64,000 bases of DNA from contig CABIWJ010000002.1 in assembly GCA_902362455.1 (NCBI GenBank), positions 310,001-374,000 on the forward strand, given 5' to 3'. Source of the DNA: Eubacteriaceae bacterium (GTDB lineage Bacteria; Bacillota; Clostridia; Lachnospirales; Lachnospiraceae). The position numbers were made by a program, and so were the translations under genes. Below are positions 15,916 to 24,408 of the stretch, one piece after another (position 1 is the stretch's first letter; the number at the start of each line of letters is the position of its first letter). Under the pieces are notes generated by a model. The model did not search any database. It saw only the letters and a list, made by a program, of their open reading frames with translations, and was not told where the DNA came from.

Positions 15916-16464
15916 ATGAATAAAATAAGAAAAACACCAAAGAAAGCAACGATAGCAATAACATTAATTTTAGTAAGTATTTTTATGCTTGCGTGTACAG
16001 GTGAAAATAAAACAACAATTTCTGAATCGACAGATAATAACGAAAGTAAAACACCTGATGAACAAGTCTGGGATATGGGTTTGGAAATATATGAAGGATT
16101 AAAAAATAAAGATAAAGAAAAGATAAAGTCAGTTTTTTCAGAAAATGAGTTAATGAATCATAGTAGAAAGATAGATAGAAATATTGACGAGATATATGAA
16201 TTTATAGATGGCGAAATAGTTGAATATAAAGAAATAACCGGAAATTGTGGAGGTGGAGAACGAAGATATTATGAATGGATTTATAGATATTTTGGTGGAT
16301 ATATTTTTGGAATAAAAACTGATACTGGAAGAGAATATACAATAAGTTATGGAGGATGTATGATAGATAAAAACGATAGTGATAATATAGGAGTTTTCTA
16401 CTTTAAAATATGGGAAAAAGACTCTGACGGTGATGAAAGTATACTTGTAGGAACATATAATTAA
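15916..16464 (+). CDS. DUF5104-like lipoprotein, copy 3
   Basis: This 182-aa paralogue has the lipobox MLAC at C27. From the signal peptide to about residue 150 it is nearly identical to copy 1 (NNESKT, RKIDRNIDEIYEF, GNCGGGERRYYEWIYRYFGG). The last 25 residues (VFYFKIWEKDSDGDESILVGTYN) instead follow copy 2. This mosaic suggests recombination or gene conversion between copies. The 5' flank and spacer hairpin are shared with copy 2. Confidence 0.75.
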   Translation: MNKIRKTPKKATIAITLILVSIFMLACTGENKTTISESTDNNESKTPDEQVWDMGLEIYEGLKNKDKEKIKSVFSENELMNHSRKIDRNIDEIYEFIDGEIVEYKEITGNCGGGERRYYEWIYRYFGGYIFGIKTDTGREYTISYGGCMIDKNDSDNIGVFYFKIWEKDSDGDESILVGTYN

Positions 16465-16572
16465 ATGATACTATAATACTGTAAGGCTATTACATTGGGA
16501 AAATGTGATAGCCTTTGATGAAATAGCTTTTAATGAAATAGAATTTATTTGTAATATTTCAGAAAATATAAA

Positions 16573-16620
16573 ATGAATAAAATAAGAAAAAGACTAAGGA
16601 CAACAACTATATCATTAATT
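16573..16620 (+). pseudogene. Truncated fourth DUF5104-like copy
   Basis: The spacer after copy 3 leads into ATGAATAAAATAAGAAAAAG, identical to the start of copy 2, and then to a sequence aligning with the signal-peptide codons up to ATCATTAATT. Homology then stops at the 3' end of the opposing methyltransferase gene (its stop is at 16615-16617). Only about 16 codons remain. Confidence 0.8.
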
Positions 16621-18021
16621 CAACAAATTTTTCCTAAGTCCCTTTGGATAATGATTCTTCATTGTGCCATTTGAATATTTTCCAAAGCCAATGCTATATC
16701 CATCAACGGTAATAAGATACCAGCCGTTATGTTCTAACTGGACTTCAAATGCTTCTCCGTTAATATAGTTATATATGGTTTTGGTGGTAGAAGCAGAAGA
16801 ATTATCAGTGTCAGTATTGTTCAGCGTGAAATTAAAGCTGTATTTTACTTCATCGGGCTTAAGTGCAAGAGCTAGAGAATGTGATGGCTCAAATCTGCCT
16901 TTAAGCGAAGTACCAAGATGAAGTCCCGGTCTTAGAACACGTAATCCATTAAGTGATGGTGCATATTCAGGGAGAGAATATAACTGGTCACCAAACTTAA
17001 TTAAAGTTTTAGCAGGATTAACATTAAGAAATTTATTGCAAAACTCAAGGTAATCTTTGCAATCCTTTGGAGAAAGTCCCTTGATAGGGCGTACTTTTTT
17101 ATTGTGTTTATTAGAAGCAGTATCAGCAATATCTGTATCAGTATTATCAACTTTTTGTAATATTGTTAAGAAATGTCCCTCGCCATTTAATTTATGCGGC
17201 CATAATCTTATAGTTCCCGGAATAAAACCATCAGACATTTGAGAGGCTTTATTAATATGTACAATGTTAAAATCATTATGCTCTTTAAGGAAATTCTCGA
17301 TTGTTCCCTCATTTTCGGCATAGGAGAAAGTACAGGTAGAATAAGCCATTTGTCCACCGGGTTTTAACATTGAAGCGGCATTGTTAAGAATTTCGAGCTG
17401 TCTGTCGGCACATAATTCAACATTTTCAAGACTCCATTCATCGCAGGCATCTGAATTCTTACGGAACATTCCCTCACCTGAGCAGGGAGCATCAACCATA
17501 ATTTTATCGAAATATTCAGGAAAATGCTTTGCTAATGTGTCAGAAGATTCATTTGTGACAATAGCATTTTTTACGCCCATACGTTCGATGTTTTCGGATA
17601 AGATTTTTGCTCTTGCAGAATTTATCTCATTACTTATAAGCAATCCGTCATTTTGAAGTCTTGCTGCAATCTGAGTACTTTTTCCACCGGGAGCAGCACA
17701 TAAATCTAATACAATATCTCCGGGAGTGATTGGAAGATAACTTGCCGGAGACATTGCACTGGGCTCTTGAATATAATAGACACCGGCTTCGTGATAAGGG
17801 TGTTTTCCGGGTTTAATATCATCAGTATAATAGAAACCTGTATCAGCCCATGGAACTTTTACAAAATCATATCTGAATCTGTCAGTAAAATCTTTAACAG
17901 AACCTTTTAAAGTGTTAACTCTAAGTGCATAAAAACGTGGTTTATCATAACTTGCCATGAAATCATCATATTCAGCATCTAACATTTCTTTCATTCGTGT
18001 TTGAAAATCTATTGGAAGCAT
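16615..18021 (-). CDS. rsmF: RsmF/NOL1/Nop2/Sun-family rRNA (cytosine-C5) methyltransferase
   Basis: This SAM-dependent enzyme of the m5C family probably modifies 16S rRNA. It has the family N-terminal block YALRVNTLKGS, the SAM loop LDLCAAPGGKST, DAPCSGEGMFRK with the first conserved Cys, and STCTFSYAENE with the catalytic Cys. About 180 C-terminal residues form the RsmF-type extension (GLRVLRPGLHLGTSLKGRFEPSHSLA). The ATG at 18021 is preferred because ATGAGG lies 6 bases upstream; the longer frame from 18033 adds four residues. Its stop codon marks the border with the lipoprotein array, so the array may have expanded up to this gene. Confidence 0.88.
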   Translation of the reverse strand: MLPIDFQTRMKEMLDAEYDDFMASYDKPRFYALRVNTLKGSVKDFTDRFRYDFVKVPWADTGFYYTDDIKPGKHPYHEAGVYYIQEPSAMSPASYLPITPGDIVLDLCAAPGGKSTQIAARLQNDGLLISNEINSARAKILSENIERMGVKNAIVTNESSDTLAKHFPEYFDKIMVDAPCSGEGMFRKNSDACDEWSLENVELCADRQLEILNNAASMLKPGGQMAYSTCTFSYAENEGTIENFLKEHNDFNIVHINKASQMSDGFIPGTIRLWPHKLNGEGHFLTILQKVDNTDTDIADTASNKHNKKVRPIKGLSPKDCKDYLEFCNKFLNVNPAKTLIKFGDQLYSLPEYAPSLNGLRVLRPGLHLGTSLKGRFEPSHSLALALKPDEVKYSFNFTLNNTDTDNSSASTTKTIYNYINGEAFEVQLEHNGWYLITVDGYSIGFGKYSNGTMKNHYPKGLRKNLLN

Positions 18022-18251
18022 ACTAATCCTCATTTCTTATTATAAATCTTGTAACTTTATTAATACCACAGACTTTACACATTCATTATAAACTTTATTA
18101 TCTATTACAGGTAATTGACATATATAAAGATTGAACATTCTGTATTAATAAACTATACAATTATAGCATATATGAATTTGTATGAATAGCCTTATAAATG
18201 TTTAAACTTTACAAATGCATATATTTTTAATAAAATATAAGGTGAGAAATA

Positions 18252-19634
18252 ATGATTATGATTGGAGATATACATATGAGAAACAAACAGTCACTGGGGG
18301 AGGAAAGAGTTACAAAATTATTATCTGAGTTTGCGGTACCAAGTATAATTGCAATGCTTGTTAGCTCATTATATAATATTGTGGATCAGTTTTTCATAGG
18401 AAGAAGTGTTGGTGAATTAGGAAATGCAGCAACTAACATATCATTTCCATTTTCAATAATGTGTGTAGCGATTGCATTGTTATTTGGAATTGGTGGTGCC
18501 TCACAGGTTAACTTATCAATGGGTAAGGGTAAAAAAGAAGAAGCAGTCTACTATATGGGTAATTCGGCAGTAATGTTGTTCTTATGCGGAATAGTGCTAA
18601 GTTTTATTATATTAATATTCTTAGAGCCATTATTAAAATTCTTCGGTTCACCTGTAAATGTTTTAGGGTATGCCAAGACTTATACAAGAATTACAGCAAT
18701 TGGTTTTCCATTTCTGATACTTGCAACAGGTGGCGGACACCTTATAAGAGCTGATGGAAGTCCTAGATTTACTATGCTATGCAATCTTACAGGTGCGGTT
18801 ATTAATACAATTTTAGATGCATTATTTGTATCAGTTATGGACTTTAAGATGGCAGGAGCGGCAGTTGCTACAGTTATAGGACAGATTGTTTCAGCTATAA
18901 TGGTAATTATATATTTAAGACATTGCAAGACAATGGCATTAGAGAAGAGGCATTTATTACCAAAGAGAAAATATGTTTCTAAAATTGCAGCCCTTGGTGC
19001 AGCACCTTTTAGTAACCAGCTGGCAATGATGGTTGTTCAGATTGTAATGAATAAGTCACTTAAATATTATGGAAGTCGTTCAGTATATGGTGAATCGATA
19101 CCAATAGCGTGTGTTGGAATCATAACTAAGATAAATCAGGTATTTATGGCATTTATCATTGGAATATCACAAGGATTACAACCAATTGTAAGCTATAATT
19201 ATGGTGCGGGCAAGTATAAACGTGTTAAAGAGGCGTATCTGAAGGCTATATCTGTAGGAACTGGATTGGCAGTAATTGCATTCCTGGCATTTCAATTTTT
19301 TCCAAGACAGATTACAGGTATATTTGGTAATGGAACAAAGGAATATTTCGATTTTGCAATAAGTTATTTTAGAATATTTTTGTTCTTTACATTCATAAAC
19401 TGTATGCAGCCAATTACTTCTAATTTCCTGACAGCAATTGGTAAACCTAAACAGGGTATATTCTTATCCCTTACAAGACAGATTATATTCCTGCTGCCAT
19501 TAATACTTATTATGCCGCTTATAATGGGAATAGATGGTATAATGTATGCAGGACCTGTAGCAGACTGTATGGCGGGATTAGCAGCAATAATTATGGCGAC
19601 AATAGAATTAAAGAGACCAGAATATACAAAATAG
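18252..19634 (+). CDS. MATE-family efflux transporter
   Basis: This 460-aa (or 452-aa, if started at 18276) polytopic membrane protein has about 12 helices in two similar halves. The N-terminal block LLSEFAVPSIIAMLVSSLYNIVDQFFIG and the matching QPIVSYNYGAGKYKRV in the second half are typical of the MATE DinF/NorM-like branch. Such proteins export drugs or metabolites using Na+ or H+ gradients. GGTGAG stands before the 18252 ATG and GGAG before the 18276 ATG. A strong stem-loop follows the stop. Substrate unknown; the second MATE at 24409 is only a distant relative. Confidence 0.92.
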   Translation: MIMIGDIHMRNKQSLGEERVTKLLSEFAVPSIIAMLVSSLYNIVDQFFIGRSVGELGNAATNISFPFSIMCVAIALLFGIGGASQVNLSMGKGKKEEAVYYMGNSAVMLFLCGIVLSFIILIFLEPLLKFFGSPVNVLGYAKTYTRITAIGFPFLILATGGGHLIRADGSPRFTMLCNLTGAVINTILDALFVSVMDFKMAGAAVATVIGQIVSAIMVIIYLRHCKTMALEKRHLLPKRKYVSKIAALGAAPFSNQLAMMVVQIVMNKSLKYYGSRSVYGESIPIACVGIITKINQVFMAFIIGISQGLQPIVSYNYGAGKYKRVKEAYLKAISVGTGLAVIAFLAFQFFPRQITGIFGNGTKEYFDFAISYFRIFLFFTFINCMQPITSNFLTAIGKPKQGIFLSLTRQIIFLLPLILIMPLIMGIDGIMYAGPVADCMAGLAAIIMATIELKRPEYTK

Positions 19635-19646
19635 TATGTATGGATA

Positions 19647-19683
19647 GTGTAAAAAATAATGCTGATGCGATTATTTTTTACAC
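19647..19683 (+). terminator. Terminator after the first MATE gene
   Basis: GTGTAAAAAATAAT (19647-19660) pairs perfectly with ATTATTTTTTACAC (19670-19683) across a 9-base loop. The T-run lies inside the 3' arm. Confidence 0.75.
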
Positions 19684-19684
19684 A

Positions 19685-19770
19685 GCTATTTACTTTTGCT
19701 TCAAAGCAAATAGCCTTTATCGCAGAGCAAAATCTGAAATTTTGCTCACGATTACTCCGGCATAAATGCC
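19685..19770 (+). repeat. Series of three hairpins in the leader of the Mbeg1-like gene
   Basis: An imperfect hairpin, GCTATTT with AAATAGC (19685-19714), is followed by a perfect 9-bp stem, GAGCAAAAT with ATTTTGCTC (19725-19747), and then GGCAT-AA-ATGCC (19759-19770). With the terminator at 19647 this makes four stems within about 125 bp, ending 8 bp before the ribosome site GGAGG. Confidence 0.7.
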
Positions 19771-19793
19771 TGCAGAATGGAGGTTGGTATGAA

Positions 19794-20963
19794 ATGGCAA
19801 ATATTATAGATTATATTATTTGGCGGGGAGATTTAAGTTTTGAGACCGCACCATTTAATGAAGTGGATAATCTGATTCTGTCAGAGTTATCGTATTTGAA
19901 TTTTGAGGGAATAGTGGCTGGTGATGGTGATAAAGAGATACCTTTATACAAAGCAGCCGAAATATATTTTAATGAAGAAAGAGATTTAGAACATAATACT
20001 GGAGATTTAACAGATGAGAATTTCTATAAGATGTTAAAACTAATGGCCGAAAGTAAGAGATATGGAGAGATAAGGCTCTTATATTATGTAAAGAAAACTG
20101 ACACTTTAAAGGAAATGCAGTTTTCGGCAATTACCCTTGATATTGGTAATAAGACTCTATTCATATCATTCAGGGGAACGGATGATACATTAATTGGCTG
20201 GAAAGAAGATTTTATGATGAGTGTTATGGATGTAGTTCCATCGCAGAAAGAAGCATTGAAATATTTTAATAAAGTCGCTGATAATTATATGCATCATAAA
20301 TTATACTTAGGAGGCCATTCTAAAGGTGGTAATCTTGCTGTATATTCTGCTGCATATGCCAAGGCAAGAAATAAAGCAAGAATCATAAATATATATAATA
20401 ATGACGGTCCGGGTTTTAAAGAGACTATTTTAGAAACTAAGAATTATATGGAGATATCAGACAGAATAATTACCTTAGTTCCACAGTCTTCAGTTATCGG
20501 AATGTTATTAGAGCATGAAGAGAATTATACGGTACTTAGAAGTAACCAGAAAGGTATAATGCAGCATGATGGATTTAGCTGGGAGGTAAAAGGGCCTAAA
20601 TTCATTCATCTTAAGAAAGTAACAAGAGAAAGTGTTATAGCTGATAAGACGATTAAGAACTTTCTTAATGGGATATCGGTTGAGAGAAGAAGAGAATTTA
20701 CTAATACTTTATTTGAAGTTCTAAGTACGAATGAATATAAGACGCTTACAGATATCAGGGATAGCAGATGGAAAGCTTTTACTGCGATGATTAAAACATA
20801 TGATAAGCTTGATGCAGAATTAAAAAAAGCTGTTAAGAATACAGTAGCCCTATTGCTAAATGAGGGAATGAGAAATATAATAAAGGTAGACTATCCTGAC
20901 GAGTGGAAAGGAAAGTTACCTAAAATAAACAAATTAATTCAACAGAGGAGAAGAAGTGAATGA
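19794..20963 (+). CDS. Mbeg1-like alpha/beta hydrolase (DUF2974)
   Basis: This 389-aa protein is lipase-like. The nucleophile elbow is GHSKGG with S176, preceded by a strand ITLDIGNKTLFISFRGTDD typical of class-3-lipase-like hydrolases, and NNDGPGF follows the elbow. The start at 19794 (MANIIDYI) has GGAGG 10 bases before it. The longer frame from 19659 runs through terminator hairpins and has no ribosome site. There is no signal peptide, so it is probably cytoplasmic. It overlaps the next gene by 4 bases (ATGA), implying coupled translation. Substrate unknown. Confidence 0.8.
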   Translation: MANIIDYIIWRGDLSFETAPFNEVDNLILSELSYLNFEGIVAGDGDKEIPLYKAAEIYFNEERDLEHNTGDLTDENFYKMLKLMAESKRYGEIRLLYYVKKTDTLKEMQFSAITLDIGNKTLFISFRGTDDTLIGWKEDFMMSVMDVVPSQKEALKYFNKVADNYMHHKLYLGGHSKGGNLAVYSAAYAKARNKARIINIYNNDGPGFKETILETKNYMEISDRIITLVPQSSVIGMLLEHEENYTVLRSNQKGIMQHDGFSWEVKGPKFIHLKKVTRESVIADKTIKNFLNGISVERRREFTNTLFEVLSTNEYKTLTDIRDSRWKAFTAMIKTYDKLDAELKKAVKNTVALLLNEGMRNIIKVDYPDEWKGKLPKINKLIQQRRRSE

Positions 20964-21748
20964 ATATATTTTTAGTTTTGGCATTTTTATTTTTTATAGG
21001 AAGCCTGTTTGGGTGGTGCCTTGAAGTTATATATAGAAGATTTTTCTCGGGAGCTAATCCTGAAAGAAAGTGGATTAATCCAGGCTTCTTAACAGGTCCG
21101 TATCTTCCATTGTATGGATTCAGTCTGTGTGCTTTGTATCTGCTTGCTCAGATAAAGGTAACATTTATAAGTAATGTAATTCTGCAAAAGATTGTCCTGT
21201 TTATAATAATGGCAGTTGTAGTAACTATTATTGAGTATATTGCAGGTATTATATTTATTAAGAGAATGAAGATTAAGTTATGGGATTATGATAACCAGTG
21301 GGGTAACATCCAGGGTGTTATCTGCCCTAAATATTCATTTTTCTGGGCTGTTTTAAGTGCAATATATTATTTTCTGATACATCCAAATATTTTGAAATCA
21401 CTTTTCTGGTTATCAAATCATTTAGCATTCTCATTTGTAATGGGTTTCTTCTATGGTGTATTTGTTTTAGACTTCTGGTATTCAATGAATATTACATCAA
21501 GAATCAAGCAGTTTGCCGTTGAAAATGATATTGTTGTACGTTATGAAATGCTTAAAGAAAGTATACGTGAGAAGAATGAAGAACAGAAAGAGAAGAGAAA
21601 ATTCATTTTTGCTTTCCGTTCTGAGACAATTCCATTTGCAGAGAGTCTGAAGAATTATTTCGAGAAAGAAGAAGGGATATTAGCTGAAGCTAAGAAAAAC
21701 ATTCAGGATAAAATTAAGAAGACTGTAGAAAAAGCAGACAAAAAATAA
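20960..21748 (+). CDS. CmpB-like 'putative ABC transporter permease' membrane protein
   Basis: This 262-aa membrane protein has about five or six helices in the first 185 residues. The family signature lies near the N terminus (FLFFIGSLFGWCLEVIYRRF, then NPGFLTGPYLPLYG), and WDYDNQWGNIQGVICPKYS is in the middle. About 70 charged, coiled residues follow. Although the family is labelled an ABC permease, no ATPase gene is adjacent and the real function is unknown. It starts within the stop of the hydrolase gene, suggesting the two proteins work together at the membrane. Confidence 0.78.
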   Translation: MNIFLVLAFLFFIGSLFGWCLEVIYRRFFSGANPERKWINPGFLTGPYLPLYGFSLCALYLLAQIKVTFISNVILQKIVLFIIMAVVVTIIEYIAGIIFIKRMKIKLWDYDNQWGNIQGVICPKYSFFWAVLSAIYYFLIHPNILKSLFWLSNHLAFSFVMGFFYGVFVLDFWYSMNITSRIKQFAVENDIVVRYEMLKESIREKNEEQKEKRKFIFAFRSETIPFAESLKNYFEKEEGILAEAKKNIQDKIKKTVEKADKK

Positions 21749-21793
21749 CTTAAATTGGCTAGATAAAATCAAAGAAAGACATGGTATAGATTT

Positions 21794-24139
21794 ATGACTT
21801 TAAAAGACTTAGAAATCGGGAAAAGTGCGATAATACACAGTGTTGGTGGTGAAGGTGAGTTAAGACAACATTTTTTGGATATGGGTGTAATTCCGGGAAC
21901 AGAAGTTACAGTAATTAAATTTGCTCCGATGGGAGACCCGGTTGAATTAAGAATACACGGATATGAGCTGACTCTGAGGCTGGCAGATGCCGAAAAAATA
22001 GAGATAAAATCTGTACACAATGATGTAGAAGAGAAAAAGACAGTAAAAAATCAAAAGAAACTTCTACATCCAGGACTTGGAGAAGGTGGTATTTATCATA
22101 CAAAATCTTCAGGTGAAGAAGTCCCACAGAGTGAAATACTTACATTTGCACTTGCAGGAAATCAGAACTGTGGTAAGACGACATTGTTCAATCAACTTAC
22201 AGGTTCTAATCAGCACGTTGGTAACTTTCCAGGAGTTACGGTTGACAGAAAAGATGGTATTATTAAGAATTTCAGTAATACACTTGTAACAGATCTTCCA
22301 GGAATATATTCTATGTCGCCATATACGAGTGAAGAAGTGGTTACGAGACAGTTTCTTTTAGATAACAAACCGAAAGGAATCATAAATATTGTTGATGCAA
22401 CAAATATTGAACGTAATCTTTATCTTACGATGCAGCTTATGGAATTAAATATTCCTATGGTATTGGCCCTGAATATGATGGATGAAGTCAGACAAAATGG
22501 TGGCTCTGTAAGAGTTAATGAAATGGAGAATATGCTTGGAATACCTGTAATTCCAATATCAGCTGCTAAGAATGAGGGTATTGCCGAACTTGTAGATCAT
22601 GCATTACATGTTGCAAGATATCAGGAAAAACCTGGACGACTAGATTTCTGTAGTCCGGATGATAATGATGGTGCAGTTCACAGATGCCTCCATGCGATAA
22701 TGCATCTGATAGAAGACCATGCAAAGAAACAAGGAATACCTATTAGATTTGCGGCGAGTAAAGTTGCAGAAGGCGATAAACTTATTATTGACAAATTAGG
22801 TCTTGATAAAAATGAGAAGGAAATGTTAGAGCATATCATTAAACAGATGGAAGATGAAAGTGGTATGGATCAGGCAGCAGCAATAGCAGATATGCGATTT
22901 AAGTTTATCAGCGATGTATGTGACAATTGTGTAGTTAAACCAAAAGAAAGCAAAGAACATATAAGAAGTGTAAAAATTGATAAAATTCTGACAGGAAAAT
23001 ATACAGCTATTCCTTCGTTTGCTATAATTATGGCATTTGTATTCTATATGACTTTTGGAGTTATTGGTAAATTTCTTTCAAATGTATTAGAAATGGGAAT
23101 AGATAGTTTGACGAGGCTTATCGACAGAGGACTTACAGTTTATGGAATCAATCCGGTTGTACATTCATTAGTAATAGATGGAATCTTTAAAGGTGTCGGA
23201 AGTGTACTAAGTTTTATGCCTACAATAGTAACGTTGTTCTTCTTTTTATCAATATTAGAAGACAGTGGATATATGGCAAGAGTTGCTTTTGTCATGGATA
23301 AATTATTAAGAAAAATAGGCTTATCAGGAAGAAGTATTGTACCTATGTTAATAGGTTTTGGCTGTACAGTTCCTGGAGTTATGGCGAGTAGAACACTGCC
23401 ATCTGAGAGAGACAGGAAGATGACAATTTTATTAACTCCTTTTATGAGTTGTTCAGCAAAATTGCCAATATATGCATTTTTATCGGCAGCATTTTTTCCT
23501 AAGTATGCAACATTGGTTATGATTGCATTATATTTTACAGGAATAATAATAGGATTAATTTTTGCACTTATAATGGGTGAAACATTTTTCAGGGGCGAAC
23601 CGGTACCTTTCGTTATGGAATTGCCTAATTACCGTATGCCGGGAACTAAAAATGTAATTCAGCTTCTCTGGGAGAAAGCGAAGGATTTTATAACAAGGGC
23701 ATTTACGGTAATATTTGTTGCCACAATTATAATATGGTTCTTGCAGACGTTTGATTCAAGAATTAATGTGGTGACAGATTCTAAGGACAGTTTACTTGCA
23801 ATGCTTGCAGGATTAATAGCGCCTGTATTTAAACCGCTTGGTTTTGGTAACTGGAAGATTACTACAGCTCTTATTACAGGTTTTATGGCTAAAGAAAGTG
23901 TTGTGTCAACGTTGACAGTTCTAGTTGGCAGTAGTGCTTCAAGTCTTACAACCTTCTTAACACCATTAACATCTGTAACTTTACTTGTATTTATACTATT
24001 ATATACACCTTGTGTGGCAGCAATAACTTCAGTAAAGAGAGAATTAGGAAGTAAGTGGGCCATATGCGTAGTTATAGGTCAGTGTGTAATTGCATGGCTT
24101 GTAGCAGGATTTGTTAATATTATAGGAATGTTGTTATAA
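21794..24139 (+). CDS. feoB: FeoA-FeoB fusion, ferrous iron transporter
   Basis: In this 781-aa protein the first about 75 residues form a FeoA-type SH3-like domain (LGEGELRQHFLDMGVIPGTEV pattern). The FeoB G domain follows: G1 GNQNCGKTT (122-130), NFPGVTVD, G3 DLPGIYS, G4 NMMDE and SAAK. The membrane part has GFGCTVPGVMASRT, SCSAKLPIYA, KESVVSTLTVL and YTPCVAAITSVKRE. Fusion of FeoA to FeoB is known in some Firmicutes. No clear Shine-Dalgarno precedes the ATG at 21794. It is the second Feo system in the window; a Cys-rich peptide follows it too. Confidence 0.95.
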   Translation: MTLKDLEIGKSAIIHSVGGEGELRQHFLDMGVIPGTEVTVIKFAPMGDPVELRIHGYELTLRLADAEKIEIKSVHNDVEEKKTVKNQKKLLHPGLGEGGIYHTKSSGEEVPQSEILTFALAGNQNCGKTTLFNQLTGSNQHVGNFPGVTVDRKDGIIKNFSNTLVTDLPGIYSMSPYTSEEVVTRQFLLDNKPKGIINIVDATNIERNLYLTMQLMELNIPMVLALNMMDEVRQNGGSVRVNEMENMLGIPVIPISAAKNEGIAELVDHALHVARYQEKPGRLDFCSPDDNDGAVHRCLHAIMHLIEDHAKKQGIPIRFAASKVAEGDKLIIDKLGLDKNEKEMLEHIIKQMEDESGMDQAAAIADMRFKFISDVCDNCVVKPKESKEHIRSVKIDKILTGKYTAIPSFAIIMAFVFYMTFGVIGKFLSNVLEMGIDSLTRLIDRGLTVYGINPVVHSLVIDGIFKGVGSVLSFMPTIVTLFFFLSILEDSGYMARVAFVMDKLLRKIGLSGRSIVPMLIGFGCTVPGVMASRTLPSERDRKMTILLTPFMSCSAKLPIYAFLSAAFFPKYATLVMIALYFTGIIIGLIFALIMGETFFRGEPVPFVMELPNYRMPGTKNVIQLLWEKAKDFITRAFTVIFVATIIIWFLQTFDSRINVVTDSKDSLLAMLAGLIAPVFKPLGFGNWKITTALITGFMAKESVVSTLTVLVGSSASSLTTFLTPLTSVTLLVFILLYTPCVAAITSVKRELGSKWAICVVIGQCVIAWLVAGFVNIIGMLL

Positions 24140-24157
24140 AGAAAAGTATTGAATAAT

Positions 24158-24228
24158 TATCAGAAGATATGCGAAATATAAAGTTTTAAAGACAATATTG
24201 AAATTTATATTTTTGCGGACTTCTGATA
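24158..24228 (+). repeat. Long hairpin between feoAB and the Cys-rich peptide gene
   Basis: TATCAGAAG (24158-24166) pairs with CTTCTGATA (24220-24228), and AAATATAAA (24174-24182) pairs with TTTATATTT (24204-24212) inside it. No T-run follows. It could attenuate or stabilise part of the operon mRNA. Confidence 0.55.
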
Positions 24229-24250
24229 TTTGTCTGAAATGAGGAAATAC

Positions 24251-24400
24251 ATGAATATACCAAGTATAGTTGTAATTTTGATAATAGGTATCGCATTTAT
24301 ATTTGCAATCCACAGTATAATTAAAAATAAAAATGGTTGTGGTAATTGCAGTAGTTGTGATATATGTAATAATAAATGTGATAGATATGTAAAGAAATGA
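24251..24400 (+). CDS. FeoB-associated Cys-rich membrane peptide, 49 aa
   Basis: The ORF runs from ATG 24251 to TGA 24398-24400. One membrane helix (about residues 5-23) is followed by a short linker and a Cys-rich tail with CGNCSSCDIC and NKC. GAGGAAATAC precedes the start. It is the counterpart of the 45-aa peptide at 1418, and both follow a feoB gene, so a role linked to Fe(II) uptake is likely. The stop region supplies the GAGG ribosome site of the next gene. Confidence 0.8.
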   Translation: MNIPSIVVILIIGIAFIFAIHSIIKNKNGCGNCSSCDICNNKCDRYVKK

Positions 24401-24408
24401 GGTTCAAA

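Larger units (their letters stand above)
14622..16620 (+). repeat. Tandem array of about 656-bp units
   Basis: Each unit is one lipoprotein gene plus about 107 bp of spacer. Gene starts lie at 15260, 15916 and 16573 (periods 656 and 657), and copy 1 aligns at the same period once its missing six codons are allowed for. Each spacer carries the same imperfect hairpin, AAGGCTATTACATT against AATGTGATAGCCTT (15171-15203, 15827-15859, 16483-16516). This may terminate or stabilise each transcript. Confidence 0.9.

Noticed and set aside
19659..19793. Longer start for the Mbeg1-like hydrolase
   Set aside because: The extra 45 codons run through terminator and hairpin sequence, and the conserved protein begins at 19794 after GGAGG.
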